Origin: Streptomyces sp. NBC_00483 | GTDB taxonomy: Bacteria > Actinomycetota > Actinomycetes > Streptomycetales > Streptomycetaceae | DNA length: 64,000 nt | Reading direction: 5' to 3' | Assembly (NCBI RefSeq): GCF_036013745.1 | Contig: NZ_CP107880.1 | Location: 2,666,001-2,730,000 of the forward strand | Shown here: positions 24,483-36,459 of the stretch, piece by piece | Numbering within the stretch: the stretch's first letter is position 1 | Layout: each line of letters begins with the position of its first letter | Made by a program: the position numbers and the translations under genes | Notes under the pieces: model-generated | Told to the model about the DNA's origin: nothing | The model's database searches: none | What the model saw: the letters and a program-made list of their open reading frames with translations, nothing else

Positions 24483-24859
24483 GCGGCCACGGTAGGCCGC
24501 GGGTCACGCTTTTGTCACAAGATCACGACAGTTGTTTCTTAGGAGTTCCTCACACGATCGGGCGTTCCTTGTCTCTTACTTGCTCCTTACTTTCACCCGT
24601 AACACCCGGCCCTATCGAATTCCCGCGGTCCGCCTAAAAGCCTCCGCCGGGCCGCCTCCACGAGCCCTGCACGCTTTTGCGCAATTCCCCGGACATTCCG
24701 AATCCGACGGCGGCACGGGCGAGTTGAGGCCGTCCGGGAATTGTCTGTTCATGCCAGAAACAGCGGTACGCCCTCTGTCGCCACGGGGGCCGCGCGAGCA
24801 TCATGGCCTGAGTCCGCAGCAGGCCCGAGGCGCGCAGCAGAGCAGCGAGGGGGCAAGCG
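24483..24859. other. Divergent intergenic region upstream of ctaD
   Basis: 377 bp without a gene. The left end holds the TACCGT box of the I78 gene. The AT-richer stretch 24511-24620 probably holds promoters; I see no clear sigma-factor consensus or known operator. A GAGGGGG ribosome site precedes ctaD. Confidence 0.5.
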
Positions 24860-26551
24860 ATGGGTACGACCGGGGTGCAGGCCGGGCCTGCGACGGTGGG
24901 GGCCGCGCGCGAGCGACGTCCGGGCCGGGTCGTCGTGGACTGGCTGACCACGACCGACCACAAGAAGATCGGCCACCTCTACCTGGTCACGTCGTTCTGC
25001 TTCTTCCTCATCGGCGGGGTGATGGCCCTGCTCATGCGGGCCGAACTGGCCCGTCCGGGCATGCAGATGCTCTCCAACGAGGAGTACAACCAGCTGTTCA
25101 CGATGCACGGCACGATCATGCTGCTGCTGTTCGCGACGCCGACCTTCGCCGGCTTCGCCAACGAGATCATGCCGCTGCAGATCGGCTCGCCGGACGTCGC
25201 GTTCCCGCGCCTGAACATGCTCTCGTACTGGCTGTTCGCCTTCGGCGGCCTGATCGTGCTCGGCTCGCTCATCGTGCCGGGCGGGGCCGCGGACTTCGGC
25301 TGGTTCGCGTACGCGCCGCTGAACAGCCTGACCCGCTCCCCCGGCATCGGCGCCGACCTGTGGATCATGGGGCTCGCGCTCGCCGGGTTCGGCACGATCC
25401 TCGGCTCGGTGAACTTCCTGACCACGATCATCGGGATGCGGGCGCCCGGCATGACGATGTTCCGGATGCCGATCTTCACGTGGAACACGCTGTTCACGTC
25501 GATCCTGGTGCTGCTCGCGTTCCCGGTGCTCGCGGCCGCGCTGCTCTGCCTGGAGGCGGACCGCCGGTTCGGGTCCGTGGTGTTCGAGGCCCAGTACGGG
25601 GGCGCGCTGCTGTGGCAGCACCTCTTCTGGTTCTTCGGGCATCCGGAGGTCTACATCATCGCGCTGCCCTTCTTCGGGATCATCAGCGAGATCCTGCCGG
25701 TCTTCAGCCGCAAGCCGATCTGGGGCTACTCGATGCTGGTCGGCGCGACGATGGCGATCACGGGCCTGTCGGTGGTCGTGTGGGCGCACCATATGTTCGC
25801 CACCGGCGGGGTGCTGCTGCCCTTCTTCTCGTTCATGTCGTTCCTGATCGCGGTGCCCACGGGCGTGAAGTTCTTCAACTGGACCGGGACGATGCTGAAG
25901 GGCTCGCTGTCCTTCGAGACACCGATGCTGTGGTCGATCGGCTTCCTGACCACGTTCCTCTTCGGCGGCCTGACCGGCGTCATCCTCGCCTCGCCACCGA
26001 TGGACTTCCATGTCACCGACTCGTATTTCGTGGTGGCGCACTTCCACTACGTGGTGTTCGGCACGGTCGTCTTCGCGACCTTCGCCGGCTTCTACTTCTG
26101 GTGGCCGAAGCTGACGGGGAAGCTGCTCGACGAGCGGCTCGGCAAGATCCACTTCTGGACGCTGTTCGTCGGCTTCCACACGACGTTCCTGGTCCAGCAC
26201 TGGCTGGGCGCGGAGGGCATGCCGCGCCGGTACGCGGACTACCTGGCGGCGGACGGCTTCACGGCGCTGAACACCCTCTCGTCGATCGGCGCGTTCCTGC
26301 TCGGCCTCTCCACGCTGCCGTTCCTCTACAACGTCTGGAGGACGACGAAGTACGGGGTGAAGGTCGAGGTCGACGACCCGTGGGGGTACGGCAGGTCCCT
26401 GGAGTGGGCGACGGCCTGCCCGCCGCCGCGCCACAACTTCGTCACGCTGCCGAGGATCCGCTCGGAGTCCCCGGCGTTCGACCTGCACCACCCGGAGTTC
26501 GCGGCCTTCGAGAACCGGCCGCTGGAGTCAGGGCAGAAGGAGAAGGACTAG
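24860..26551 (+). CDS. ctaD: Cytochrome c oxidase subunit I (aa3 type)
   Basis: 563 residues, twelve membrane helices. Heme and copper ligands are present: FTMHGTIM (low-spin heme His), [15 protein letters not shown] (CuB His with the His-Tyr crosslink and the proton-channel Glu), VWAHHMF (CuB His pair) and VVAHFHYVV (heme a3 and heme a His). [18 protein letters not shown] carries the K-channel Lys. It is thus a fully equipped proton-pumping subunit. No ctaC, ctaE or ctaF gene is adjacent, so it is probably a second copy that joins subunits encoded elsewhere. Confidence 0.95.
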   Translation: MGTTGVQAGPATVGAARERRPGRVVVDWLTTTDHKKIGHLYLVTSFCFFLIGGVMALLMRAELARPGMQMLSNEEYNQLFTMHGTIMLLLFATPTFAGFANEIMPLQIGSPDVAFPRLNMLSYWLFAFGGLIVLGSLIVPGGAADFGWFAYAPLNSLTRSPGIGADLWIMGLALAGFGTILGSVNFLTTIIGMRAPGMTMFRMPIFTWNTLFTSILVLLAFPVLAAALLCLEADRRFGSVVFEAQYGGALLWQHLFWFFGHPEVYIIALPFFGIISEILPVFSRKPIWGYSMLVGATMAITGLSVVVWAHHMFATGGVLLPFFSFMSFLIAVPTGVKFFNWTGTMLKGSLSFETPMLWSIGFLTTFLFGGLTGVILASPPMDFHVTDSYFVVAHFHYVVFGTVVFATFAGFYFWWPKLTGKLLDERLGKIHFWTLFVGFHTTFLVQHWLGAEGMPRRYADYLAADGFTALNTLSSIGAFLLGLSTLPFLYNVWRTTKYGVKVEVDDPWGYGRSLEWATACPPPRHNFVTLPRIRSESPAFDLHHPEFAAFENRPLESGQKEKD

Positions 26552-26564
26552 GGCCCACCGGGTC

Positions 26565-27407
26565 CTAGCTCTGGACCGAACTCACCTGCACGGAAAGGTC
26601 GTTGGCCCCCGTATAGTAGGCCTCCGAGGCCAGTTCGCCGCGACCCTGGACGGTCACCCGCGTCACCGGGTACGTGAAGATCGGCTTCTTGTCGGCGATG
26701 TCGTCGAGCAGCCGGGCGAGCCGCACCTGCGGTCCGTCGTCCCCCGCGGGCCGCAGCCACAGGTCCCAACGGCCCTCGCGCAGCTCGTCGTAGCCGATGC
26801 GGAGCGTGAACCGCGGTCCGTCCCAGTCCAGTTCGCCGCGGAGCACGGGGCCGCGCACCGCGCGGGAGCGGATCTCCGCGTACGCCTTCGCCGTGAAGTC
26901 GGCGCCGTAGACCCGTCCGTGCACGGTCAGCTCGCCGTCGGCGATGAGCAGTTCACCGGCCTCCGCGTGCGGCGCCCGCAGCCAGCTGCGCACGGTGAGG
27001 TTGCCGTGCTTGGTGGCGTACGGGATGCGCACGGCGACGTAGCCGCGCGAGCCGCTGGGCGCCCGGTCCACCAGTGAGCGCAGGTCGTTGACGCCCGGCA
27101 TGAGCCGCACCGGCTCGTCCCCCGAGACCTGTGCGTACGCGTCCCAGCGGCCCTCGGCGAGGGAGACGCTTATCGGCAGCGACGCACGCAGCCGCCCCTC
27201 GCCGGTCGGCGTCAGCGGCAGCCGCACCGTGTGTCCCGAGGCCCGGTCGACGAGCAGCAGGTGCGCCGGGTCGGGCGAACCGTGGTCGGTGACGTCGAAG
27301 GTGAGCCCGCCGGCTGAGTCGGCGATGCAGTCGGCTCGGGGCGGCATGCGGACGCTCCTGTCGCTGTCTTCGGGGCACGGCGGTGGCGGAGCCGTGGGGG
27401 CGGTCAT
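26565..27407 (-). CDS. Uncharacterised protein, probable beta-sandwich, partner of the glycosyltransferase
   Basis: 280 residues. Mostly beta-strand-like alternation with two internal halves that look alike: SGHTVRLPLTPTGEGRLRAS and EGRWDAYAQVSGDEPVRLMP in the first, GPRFTLRIGYDELREGRWDL and WLRPAGDDGPQVRLARLLDD in the second. Both carry EGRWD, suggesting a duplicated domain. No signal peptide or membrane segment. ATG overlaps the stop of the upstream glycosyltransferase (ATGA), so the two are coupled and probably act together in wall or exopolysaccharide synthesis. Such proteins are sometimes labelled transferase; I see no catalytic motif. Confidence 0.7.
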   Translation of the reverse strand: MTAPTAPPPPCPEDSDRSVRMPPRADCIADSAGGLTFDVTDHGSPDPAHLLLVDRASGHTVRLPLTPTGEGRLRASLPISVSLAEGRWDAYAQVSGDEPVRLMPGVNDLRSLVDRAPSGSRGYVAVRIPYATKHGNLTVRSWLRAPHAEAGELLIADGELTVHGRVYGADFTAKAYAEIRSRAVRGPVLRGELDWDGPRFTLRIGYDELREGRWDLWLRPAGDDGPQVRLARLLDDIADKKPIFTYPVTRVTVQGRGELASEAYYTGANDLSVQVSSVQS

Positions 27408-28648
27408 ACGGGATGTCCCTTCCGCTGCGGCCGGAGGGCGTCGCGCACCGCGTAGGCGCCGCCGAGGAGCGAGCCGCGGGCCCGGTGCAGCAGCCCGAGG
27501 GAGCCGCGGCCGGTGAGCGAGGCGAACAGGTCCTCGTAGCGCTGGGCGATCCGCGCCGGGTCGAAGCGCTCGGAACCCCTGAGGGCGCGGGCGCTCATCT
27601 CCTGGCGCAGGGTGTCGTTGTTGATGAGTTCGAGCAGGCCGCCGGAGATGGCATCGACGCTGCCGACCTTGACGAGCCGGCCGTCGACACCGTTGTCGAT
27701 GATCTCGCCGGGGCCGTGCGGGCAGTCGGTGGCGACCACTGGCAGACCGCAGCGCATCGCCTCGACGATCGTCATGCCGAAGGACTCGAACCTCGACGTC
27801 ACCGCGGCGAGGGAACCTTTCGCCCACTCCGGCTCTATGGGGTGGGCGGGCCCCATGAGGTACACGTGGTTGTAGAGGCCGAGCTCGTCGATGAGCGTGC
27901 GCAGCTTGTCCTTCTGCTTGCCGCCCCCGTAGATGCGCAGGCGCCAGTCGGGCCGCTCGGCGCGCACCTGGTCGAAGGCGCGCACCAGCAGGTCGTAGCG
28001 CTTCACGGGCGCGAGCCTGCCGGCCGCCACGACCCACTTGCCGCTGCCGTCGGCGGGCGCGATGCCGGGCTGCGGAACCGGGTTGGGCATCGCCTCTATG
28101 CGCACGCCCGGGAGGCGCAGCTGCTCGCGGTAGGCGAAGGCGTCTGCCTCGGTGGTCGTGGTCAGCGCGTCGAGGCGCGGGTAGCTGCCGCGCAGTTCAC
28201 GGCGGAGCTCGGTGGAGTGCGTGCCGAGGGTGAGGTGCTCCTGGCCGACGCGCAGCACTCCGCGCCTGGTGTCACGGGCGAGGTGCACATTGAGCCCGGG
28301 CCGGGTGCCGACGACGACGTCGGCGTCCAGCGAGCCCAGGTGTTCGGCGATCCGCCGGTCGGTGAGCGCGCTGTACTGCTCGTAGCGCCCCTCGCTGCGC
28401 GGGAAGACCGTGGCGGGCAGCTGGAACTCCGGGTCGTCGCCCTCGTACCCCGCGGCGCCCTTGCGCAGGTCGACCAGGTGTCGGACCCGCACGCGCGGGT
28501 CCGGCGCGAACACCGGTTCGTCCCGGTGCCGGAAGACGGATACGACCTCCACGTCGTGGTGGTCGGCAAGCGCGCTGGCAAGGTTGTACGTGGTGCGGAT
28601 CGTCCCTCCGATCCCGTACGCATTGTGAATCAGGAAAGAAATCTGCAT
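27404..28648 (-). CDS. GT4-family glycosyltransferase
   Basis: 414 residues, GT-B fold. The N-terminal domain starts ISFLIHNAYGIGGTIRTTYN with the acceptor-side Gly loop; the C-terminal donor domain has VVAAGRLAPVKRYDLLVRAF and the EX7E motif SRFESFGMTIVEAMRCGLPV. It transfers an activated sugar to a cytoplasmic acceptor, retaining the anomeric configuration. It is first in a two-gene operon with a 4-bp overlap. The start is ATG 28648. Confidence 0.9.
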   Translation of the reverse strand: MQISFLIHNAYGIGGTIRTTYNLASALADHHDVEVVSVFRHRDEPVFAPDPRVRVRHLVDLRKGAAGYEGDDPEFQLPATVFPRSEGRYEQYSALTDRRIAEHLGSLDADVVVGTRPGLNVHLARDTRRGVLRVGQEHLTLGTHSTELRRELRGSYPRLDALTTTTEADAFAYREQLRLPGVRIEAMPNPVPQPGIAPADGSGKWVVAAGRLAPVKRYDLLVRAFDQVRAERPDWRLRIYGGGKQKDKLRTLIDELGLYNHVYLMGPAHPIEPEWAKGSLAAVTSRFESFGMTIVEAMRCGLPVVATDCPHGPGEIIDNGVDGRLVKVGSVDAISGGLLELINNDTLRQEMSARALRGSERFDPARIAQRYEDLFASLTGRGSLGLLHRARGSLLGGAYAVRDALRPQRKGHPV

Positions 28649-28814
28649 GCGCCCTCGTATCTGTCTGAACAGTCCGTCTTCTCCGCCTACCGGGTAGTTA
28701 GACGGAGATGGCCTGGCGAGGGTTGTTCCTCATCATCATGTTGTTCCTGAACAGATGCGGAATTGGTAGCTGTTTTCGGGAACCAACTGGCCAAATCACC
28801 CATCTGGGGTCACA

Positions 28815-30095
28815 TCATGGCTGGTAGGAGAGCTGCGGGACGTCAGAACAGGTGTGCGTCATACCACCGTTCTGGGTGACCCAGCCCTTCGTGTCGGTCC
28901 ATCTCGCGACCGACAGGCACGTCTCTCGAGTTCTCGGCGGCTCCGCGAGCCTCGCGAATGTCACGGGAAGCAGCAGGCCATCGGCCGAGTACCGTACTCC
29001 GCGCTCCATGAAACGGTCGACGCACGCACGCGTGACCGTCCGGCAGGAGCGGACGGCGTCCGTGAACCACATCGCGGCGGCCCAGCCCTCCAACTGCCAC
29101 TGCGAGTGCGTCCTCAGATGCTTCGTGGCATCGCGGAAGGCGCGTACGGCGGGGTGCCCGGTGTCCTCATAGTTGCGGCTCGCGCCGGTGACCCACAGGG
29201 AGGCGCGGCAGTGCGGCGCGTCCTTGTAGGCGGACCGGACGGACGAGGTCCAGTTCTGTACGTTCGTGACCTTCGCGGTGACGCGGGCGCCGACCTGGTC
29301 CATGGCCTCGCAGAGCCGTGCGTTGCCGTGCGCGTCGACGGCGTCGAAGACGAGGTCGACCTTCTCGTCCTTGAGGTCGGCGGCCGCGGCCCGGAAGTTG
29401 GGCAGCGCGAAGTCGAGCTGCTCGGTGACGACGCGGTAGCCCTCGGCCTTGAGTCCGCGCGTCACCAGGCGGGCGTACGCGGCCGAAGCGGCCTGGTTGT
29501 AGGAGACGACGGCGGCGGTGCGGGCGCCGTGCTCGCGCTTGAAGTAGCGGTAGACCTCGGTGCCGCCGTACAGCTTCCCGCCCCAGCCCGGCGTCCCGTT
29601 CCGCGGCGCGAGGCTGCCGTAGATCCCGTACAGGTGCGGGTAGGTGTCGTAGGCGGCGCCGATCGGCTGACCGCCGATGTCGGGCACGCGCGCGTGGGAG
29701 ACGCGTTCCGCGCCCGCGTAGTCCAGCGCCGTGGTGGCCACCAGGGCGACGACCTTCTGCTCGTCGACGAGTTTGTGCACGCAGGACGTGTTGCCGACAC
29801 CGCTGCCGCCGTCGTCGCACAGGTGCACCTCGACGCGGCGCCCCTGAATGCCGCCCTGCCGATTCAGGTTCCGGAAGTACGCCTGTGCACCGTCGCGGGT
29901 GTCGGTGAAGGTGGCGCCGCCGACGGGGCTGGTGGCGCTGGTGATGATGCCGACGTGGAGGGGCGCGGTGGAGCGTGGCGCGGGCGCGGAGCGGTCCTCG
30001 AAGTCGCTCTCCGGCAGCCGGGACCCGCAGGCCGCGACGGCCACCAGGGCCAGCCCCGCGACGAGGGCCTCAGCAGCCAGGGCCCGGCGACGCAT
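28815..30095 (-). CDS. ABC transporter substrate-binding lipoprotein, branched-chain amino-acid (LivK) type
   Basis: 426 residues. Lipobox VAVAACGS puts the lipidated Cys at about 23. The periplasmic-binding fold type I follows: HVGIITSATSPVGG, then AYFRNLNRQGGIQGRRVEVH and VALVATTALDYAGAERV. It should capture a small amphipathic solute and hand it to the LivHMG/LivF transporter at 31309-34754, which is divergent. Its start overlaps the end of the upstream lipoprotein gene by 26 bp. Confidence 0.88.
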   Translation of the reverse strand: MRRRALAAEALVAGLALVAVAACGSRLPESDFEDRSAPAPRSTAPLHVGIITSATSPVGGATFTDTRDGAQAYFRNLNRQGGIQGRRVEVHLCDDGGSGVGNTSCVHKLVDEQKVVALVATTALDYAGAERVSHARVPDIGGQPIGAAYDTYPHLYGIYGSLAPRNGTPGWGGKLYGGTEVYRYFKREHGARTAAVVSYNQAASAAYARLVTRGLKAEGYRVVTEQLDFALPNFRAAAADLKDEKVDLVFDAVDAHGNARLCEAMDQVGARVTAKVTNVQNWTSSVRSAYKDAPHCRASLWVTGASRNYEDTGHPAVRAFRDATKHLRTHSQWQLEGWAAAMWFTDAVRSCRTVTRACVDRFMERGVRYSADGLLLPVTFARLAEPPRTRETCLSVARWTDTKGWVTQNGGMTHTCSDVPQLSYQP

Positions 30096-30675
30096 TCCCG
30101 CTCAGCTGCACCAGCGCGCACAGGGTGTTGACGGACACCTTCCAGGTGCCGCCCTGCTCGACGGACGTCCCCTTGGCATCGGGCAGCACCGTCGCGCCCT
30201 TGAGGGCGAGTGCGTACGTCACGTCCGCCTCGCTCCCCGAGGTGAAGGCGACCTTGGTGACGGTGGCCTCCACCTGGCCTCCGCGCTTGTCGCCGCTGAA
30301 GCCCTTCAGGACCGGGCGCATCTTGGCGCCGTTCTCCAGGACGGCCTCCTTCTCCTCCATCGACACCTTCGGGTCGAAGAACTTCTTCCAGTTGGCCTTG
30401 ATCTCCTTCTCGGCGGCGGCCCGGTCGGCGGGCCCGCTCCCACCGGGCCGCTCCGACGAGGGCTCCTTGCTCGTGGGCTCCTCGTTCGTGGGCTCCTTGC
30501 TCGTGGTCGGCTTCGAGCTCGGCGTCGGCGGGGCGCTGTCGTCACCGCCGCTGTCGTCGCCGCAGGCCGCCAGGGCGGGGCCGAGAACCAGGGCCAGGGC
30601 GAGCGCGAGCGCCGGGCCCCGTCCGCGAGTCGCGCGAGGTGTGCGGAGTGTGCGAGGTGTGCTCCCGAAAACCAT
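30070..30675 (-). CDS. Lipoprotein with MTB12-like domain
   Basis: 201 residues. Lipobox ALAACG near residue 35 follows a hydrophobic stretch of Ala and Leu. Next is a Pro/Ser/Thr/Glu linker with repeated TSKEPTNEEPTSKEP, then a domain of about 110 residues (AEKEIKANWKKFFDPKVSME to SVNTLCALVQLSG) that resembles the low-molecular-weight antigen MTB12 domain of mycobacteria, a SnoaL/NTF2-like fold. The function is unknown. It is co-transcribed with the solute-binding lipoprotein (26-bp overlap), so it may assist that transporter. Confidence 0.75.
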   Translation of the reverse strand: MVFGSTPRTLRTPRATRGRGPALALALALVLGPALAACGDDSGGDDSAPPTPSSKPTTSKEPTNEEPTSKEPSSERPGGSGPADRAAAEKEIKANWKKFFDPKVSMEEKEAVLENGAKMRPVLKGFSGDKRGGQVEATVTKVAFTSGSEADVTYALALKGATVLPDAKGTSVEQGGTWKVSVNTLCALVQLSGNASPGPGC

Positions 30676-30831
30676 CAGGCTCACCGCCGGGTGTCGGTCC
30701 GGGGGCGGGCCGACTGGATCAGAGTGATCGGCCAACTGTCCCCGGAGCTTTCCGAGTTGGACTCCAGAAGGCATAGTGCAAGCGATCGGCGGACAAGACC
30801 AGACACACGCGCACACCAGTGGGGGCCGGCG

Positions 30832-31296
30832 ATGCGGACTGCCCGACTACGTTCTGTGCACCCGGCCCTGTGGGCGGGGCTCGCGGCGCTCGCCGTCGGG
30901 GCGGCGCTCTGCGTGGTCGGCTGGTACGGAATGTCGGGCGAACGCTTCGCCGAGCGCCAGCTCCCCTATCTGGCCTCCTGCACGGTGCCGGGCGCGGCCC
31001 TGATCGTCGCGGGCGCGGTGCTCCTCACGTACGGCAGGAACACACTCGCGACGTCGCGCGTGGAGCGCCTCTACGAGCTGCTGGTCACGGCCGATCCGGC
31101 GCCCGACACCCTGGATCCCGCACCCCTGGCCGCCTCCAGCGGCCGGCTGCTGATGATGCCGGGCGGCACGCTGTGGCACCGCGCCGACTGCCCGCTCGTC
31201 GAGGGCAAGCCGCGGGCGGTCCCCGCGGACGCGGGCGCGATCGCGGAGGCGGGCCTGGTCCCGTGCCCCATCTGCGAACCACCCAACGGGAGTTGA
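30832..31296 (+). CDS. Small membrane protein with Ada-like zinc motif
   Basis: 154 residues. Two hydrophobic segments (about 11-32 and 47-66), then a cytoplasmic tail ending in WHRADCPLVEGK ... GLVPCPICEP. The His-x3-Cys ... Cys-x2-Cys spacing is that of small Ada-type zinc modules found on nucleases and membrane proteins. It precedes the transporter gene by 12 bp and so lies in the same operon; that gene's AGGAG site overlaps this stop. The role is unknown, perhaps regulatory. Confidence 0.7.
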   Translation: MRTARLRSVHPALWAGLAALAVGAALCVVGWYGMSGERFAERQLPYLASCTVPGAALIVAGAVLLTYGRNTLATSRVERLYELLVTADPAPDTLDPAPLAASSGRLLMMPGGTLWHRADCPLVEGKPRAVPADAGAIAEAGLVPCPICEPPNGS

Positions 31297-31308
31297 GGAG
31301 TCCGGGTC

Positions 31309-33986
31309 GTGTCGTCCCTCACGTACGACCTCACGCTCGCCGGACTCTCGGTGGGAGCGGCGGCGGCGCTCACCGGGATCGGCCTGATCGTCACCTACCG
31401 GGCGACAGGCGTCCTCAACTTCGCGCACGGCGCGATCGCGATGCTCTGCGCGTATCTGCTGCGGCAGTTGGTCGTGGTGTGGGAGGTTCCGCTGTGGGCG
31501 GCCGCGGCGCTGGTGCTCCTGGTGGTGGCGCCGGGGTTCGGACTCGCCCTGGAACGCTGGGTGTTCAGGCCGCTGGCCGTGTCGGGCGGCGATCCGGCGC
31601 GCACCCTGGTCGCCTCGATCGGCGTCTTCGTCCTCCTCGTCGGGGCCGCGGCGCTGCTGTGGGGCACGGGAGCGCAGGAGGACGCGCCGCGGCTGCTCCC
31701 CGGGGAGCCGTGGGGGCAGCTCGCGGTGGCCTGCGCGATCGGGGTCGCGGTGTGGGCGGTGACGCGCTGGACACGGTTCGGGGGTGAGCTGCGGGCGGTC
31801 GTCGACAACCGTCCGCTGGCCGTGCTCGGCGGGATCGACGCGGACCGGGTCGCGGCGGCGGGCTGGGCGTTCGGCACGTTCACCGCGGGCCTGACGGGCG
31901 TACTCCTGGCCCCCTACGTACGCCTCGACCCCTACGGTCTGCCGTTGCTGGTGATGGAGGTCGTGGCGGTGGCGGTCGCGGCGGGCATGCGGCGACTCGG
32001 GGTGGCGGTGGGGGCGGCGCTCGCGATCGGGGTCGCGCAGAGCCAGTTGACGCGGCTGCATCCGCGCGGGTGGGCCGAGCCGCTCGTCCAGGCGGTGGGG
32101 GCGAACCTGTTCGTGGTGGCGCTGCTGATCGCGGCGCTCGCGCTGCCGGGGGTGGGCGGGAAGGGGGCGTTGCCGACGGCGGTGACGCGCCGAACACGGG
32201 CCGCTCCGCGGGAGGCGTGGCTGGTGGCGGGAGTGCTGTTCCTGCTGCCGCTCGGTTTCGCGGGTTCGGACCTGCGGACGTCGATCCAGGTCCCGGCGCT
32301 GGCATTGATCCTGCTGTCGCTGGTGTTGGTGACGGGAAGGGCCGGCCAACTGGCCCTGGGCCAAGGCGCATTCGCAGGCCTGGGCGCCCTGTTCGCCACA
32401 TTGCTGGCGACGGGGCGGTTCCCGGGCCTCCCCCAACTCCCGGGACTGGCAGCCCTCTTGGTGGCGGTTCTGCTGGTGGCCCCACTGGGCCTCCTGACCG
32501 CCGCGCCCGCGATCCGGCGACACGGCCTCGCGCTGGCGCTGGCGACATTCGCGGTGGGGGTCGGGGTGAGCCGATTCGTGTTCGCGCAGCCGTACGCGAC
32601 GTCGGGCCTCACGCCGCCGCGCCCCGCGGGCTTCGGGGACGACCGGGCGTTCTACATACTCGAACTCGCGCTCCTCGCTGGGGCGTTGATGGTCATGGCA
32701 GGCCTGCGACGGGGACGAGTGGGCAGGGCGCTCGCGGCGGTCCGGGACCACGAGGCGGGCGCGTCGGCGGCGGGGGTCGGGGTGCCGGCGCTGAAGGTCG
32801 CGGTGTTCGTGGTGGGGGCGGGCCTCGCGGCACTGGGAGGCGGCCTGCTGACGTTCGGCCTGCACTCCTTCGACCCGTCGGCGTACGACCCGATACGCGG
32901 CCTGCTGTGGTTCGCGGCGATAGTGGTACTCGGCGCGGACAGCCCCTTCGCCGCACTGCTCGGCGCGGGCCTCTTGGTGGGCCTGGACGCGGGAGCCCGC
33001 GGCGGCGTGGCAGCACTGGCCATCGGGGTACTGGCGGTGCTGGTGGGACGGGGGTTGGGCGTACGGGGCTGGGGTCGGGACCGTGGTCGTCTGACCGGGC
33101 GGGGGGCGGCGGCCCGGGAGATGCTGGCATTTAAAGCCCCTGCGGCGTTTGAGCAGGCCTTTCAAGCCCCCGCGACATTTCAAGCCCCTGCGGCGTTTGA
33201 GCAGGCCTTTCAAGCCCCCGCGACATTTCAAGCCCCTGCGGCGATTGAGCAGCGGGGTCCGGGGCGGAGCCCCGTGACGTGGGTACGGACGACCGCAACG
33301 AGACCGGCCCCCGCCACACTCACCGCCACCCACCTCACCGTCACCTACGGCCCCCACCCCGCCCTCCAGGACGTACGCATCCGGCTCCCCAGCGGCAGCG
33401 TCACCGCCGTCGTGGGCCCCAACGGCGCCGGAAAGAGCACCCTGTTCCACTGCCTCGCCGGAACCGTCCGCCCCGACACCGGCCGGGTCCGGCTCGGACA
33501 ACGCGACGTGACCCGGCTGCCGGCACACGCCCGGACCAGACTCGGCATCGCACGGACCTTCCAACAGCTCGTCGTCTTCCCCTCGTTGACCGTGGCCGAG
33601 AACATCCGGATCGGCGCCGAACAGGGCCGCGTACGGGACCCGGCAGCCACGGAACGGATGACGCGCCTGTTCGGACTGCGGGGCGAGCAGGAGACGCGCG
33701 GCCTCCCCACGGGAACGCTGCGCCGCGTCGAACTGGCCCGCGCACTGGCCGGCGACCCGCACGTGCTGCTGCTCGACGAACCGACCGCAGGCCTCGACCC
33801 CGCAGAGGTCGCCGCCCTCGCCCGGCTCCTGCGGGCGCTCGCCGCCGACGGCGTCGCCGTGCTCGTCGTCGAACACGATCTGGACCTCGTCGCCGAACTC
33901 GCGGACACCGTCCACGTGATGGCGGCGGGCCGCATCGTGGGCTCCGGCGCGCCGGACTCCGTCCTCGACCGCACCCCGGAGCCCTC

Positions 33987-33990
<4 letters not shown>
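31309..33990 (+). CDS. LivH-LivM-LivG fusion: branched-chain-type ABC permeases joined to an ATPase
   Basis: 893 residues from GTG 31309. Residues 1-285 are a LivH-type permease (GLIVTYRATGVLNFAHGAIA), about 300-600 a LivM-type permease (VTGRAGQLALGQGAFAGLGA), about 608-650 a repetitive Ala/Phe/Gln/Pro linker, and about 665-893 a LivG-type ATPase with Walker A GPNGAGKST, Walker B LLLDEPTAGLDP and VVEHDLD. The signature is degenerate: LPTGTLRR instead of the LivG-type LPYGQQRR. GTG 33274 could also start the ATPase as a separate protein. The substrate is unknown. Confidence 0.87.
33131..33275. repeat. 48-bp tandem repeats forming the permease-ATPase linker
   Basis: Units start at 33134, 33182 and 33230; the first two are identical over 48 bp, the third runs into CGGGGTCCGGGGCGGAGCCCCG, a small palindrome. 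Each unit contains sub-repeats of TTTCAAGCCCC. The pattern looks like the palindromic intergenic repeats common in Streptomyces, here read in frame as 16-residue units. Confidence 0.9.

Positions 33991-36459
<2,469 letters not shown>

Noticed and set aside
33131..33275. CRISPR array
   Set aside because: The 48-bp units are directly adjacent without unique spacers; it is a tandem repeat inside a coding frame.
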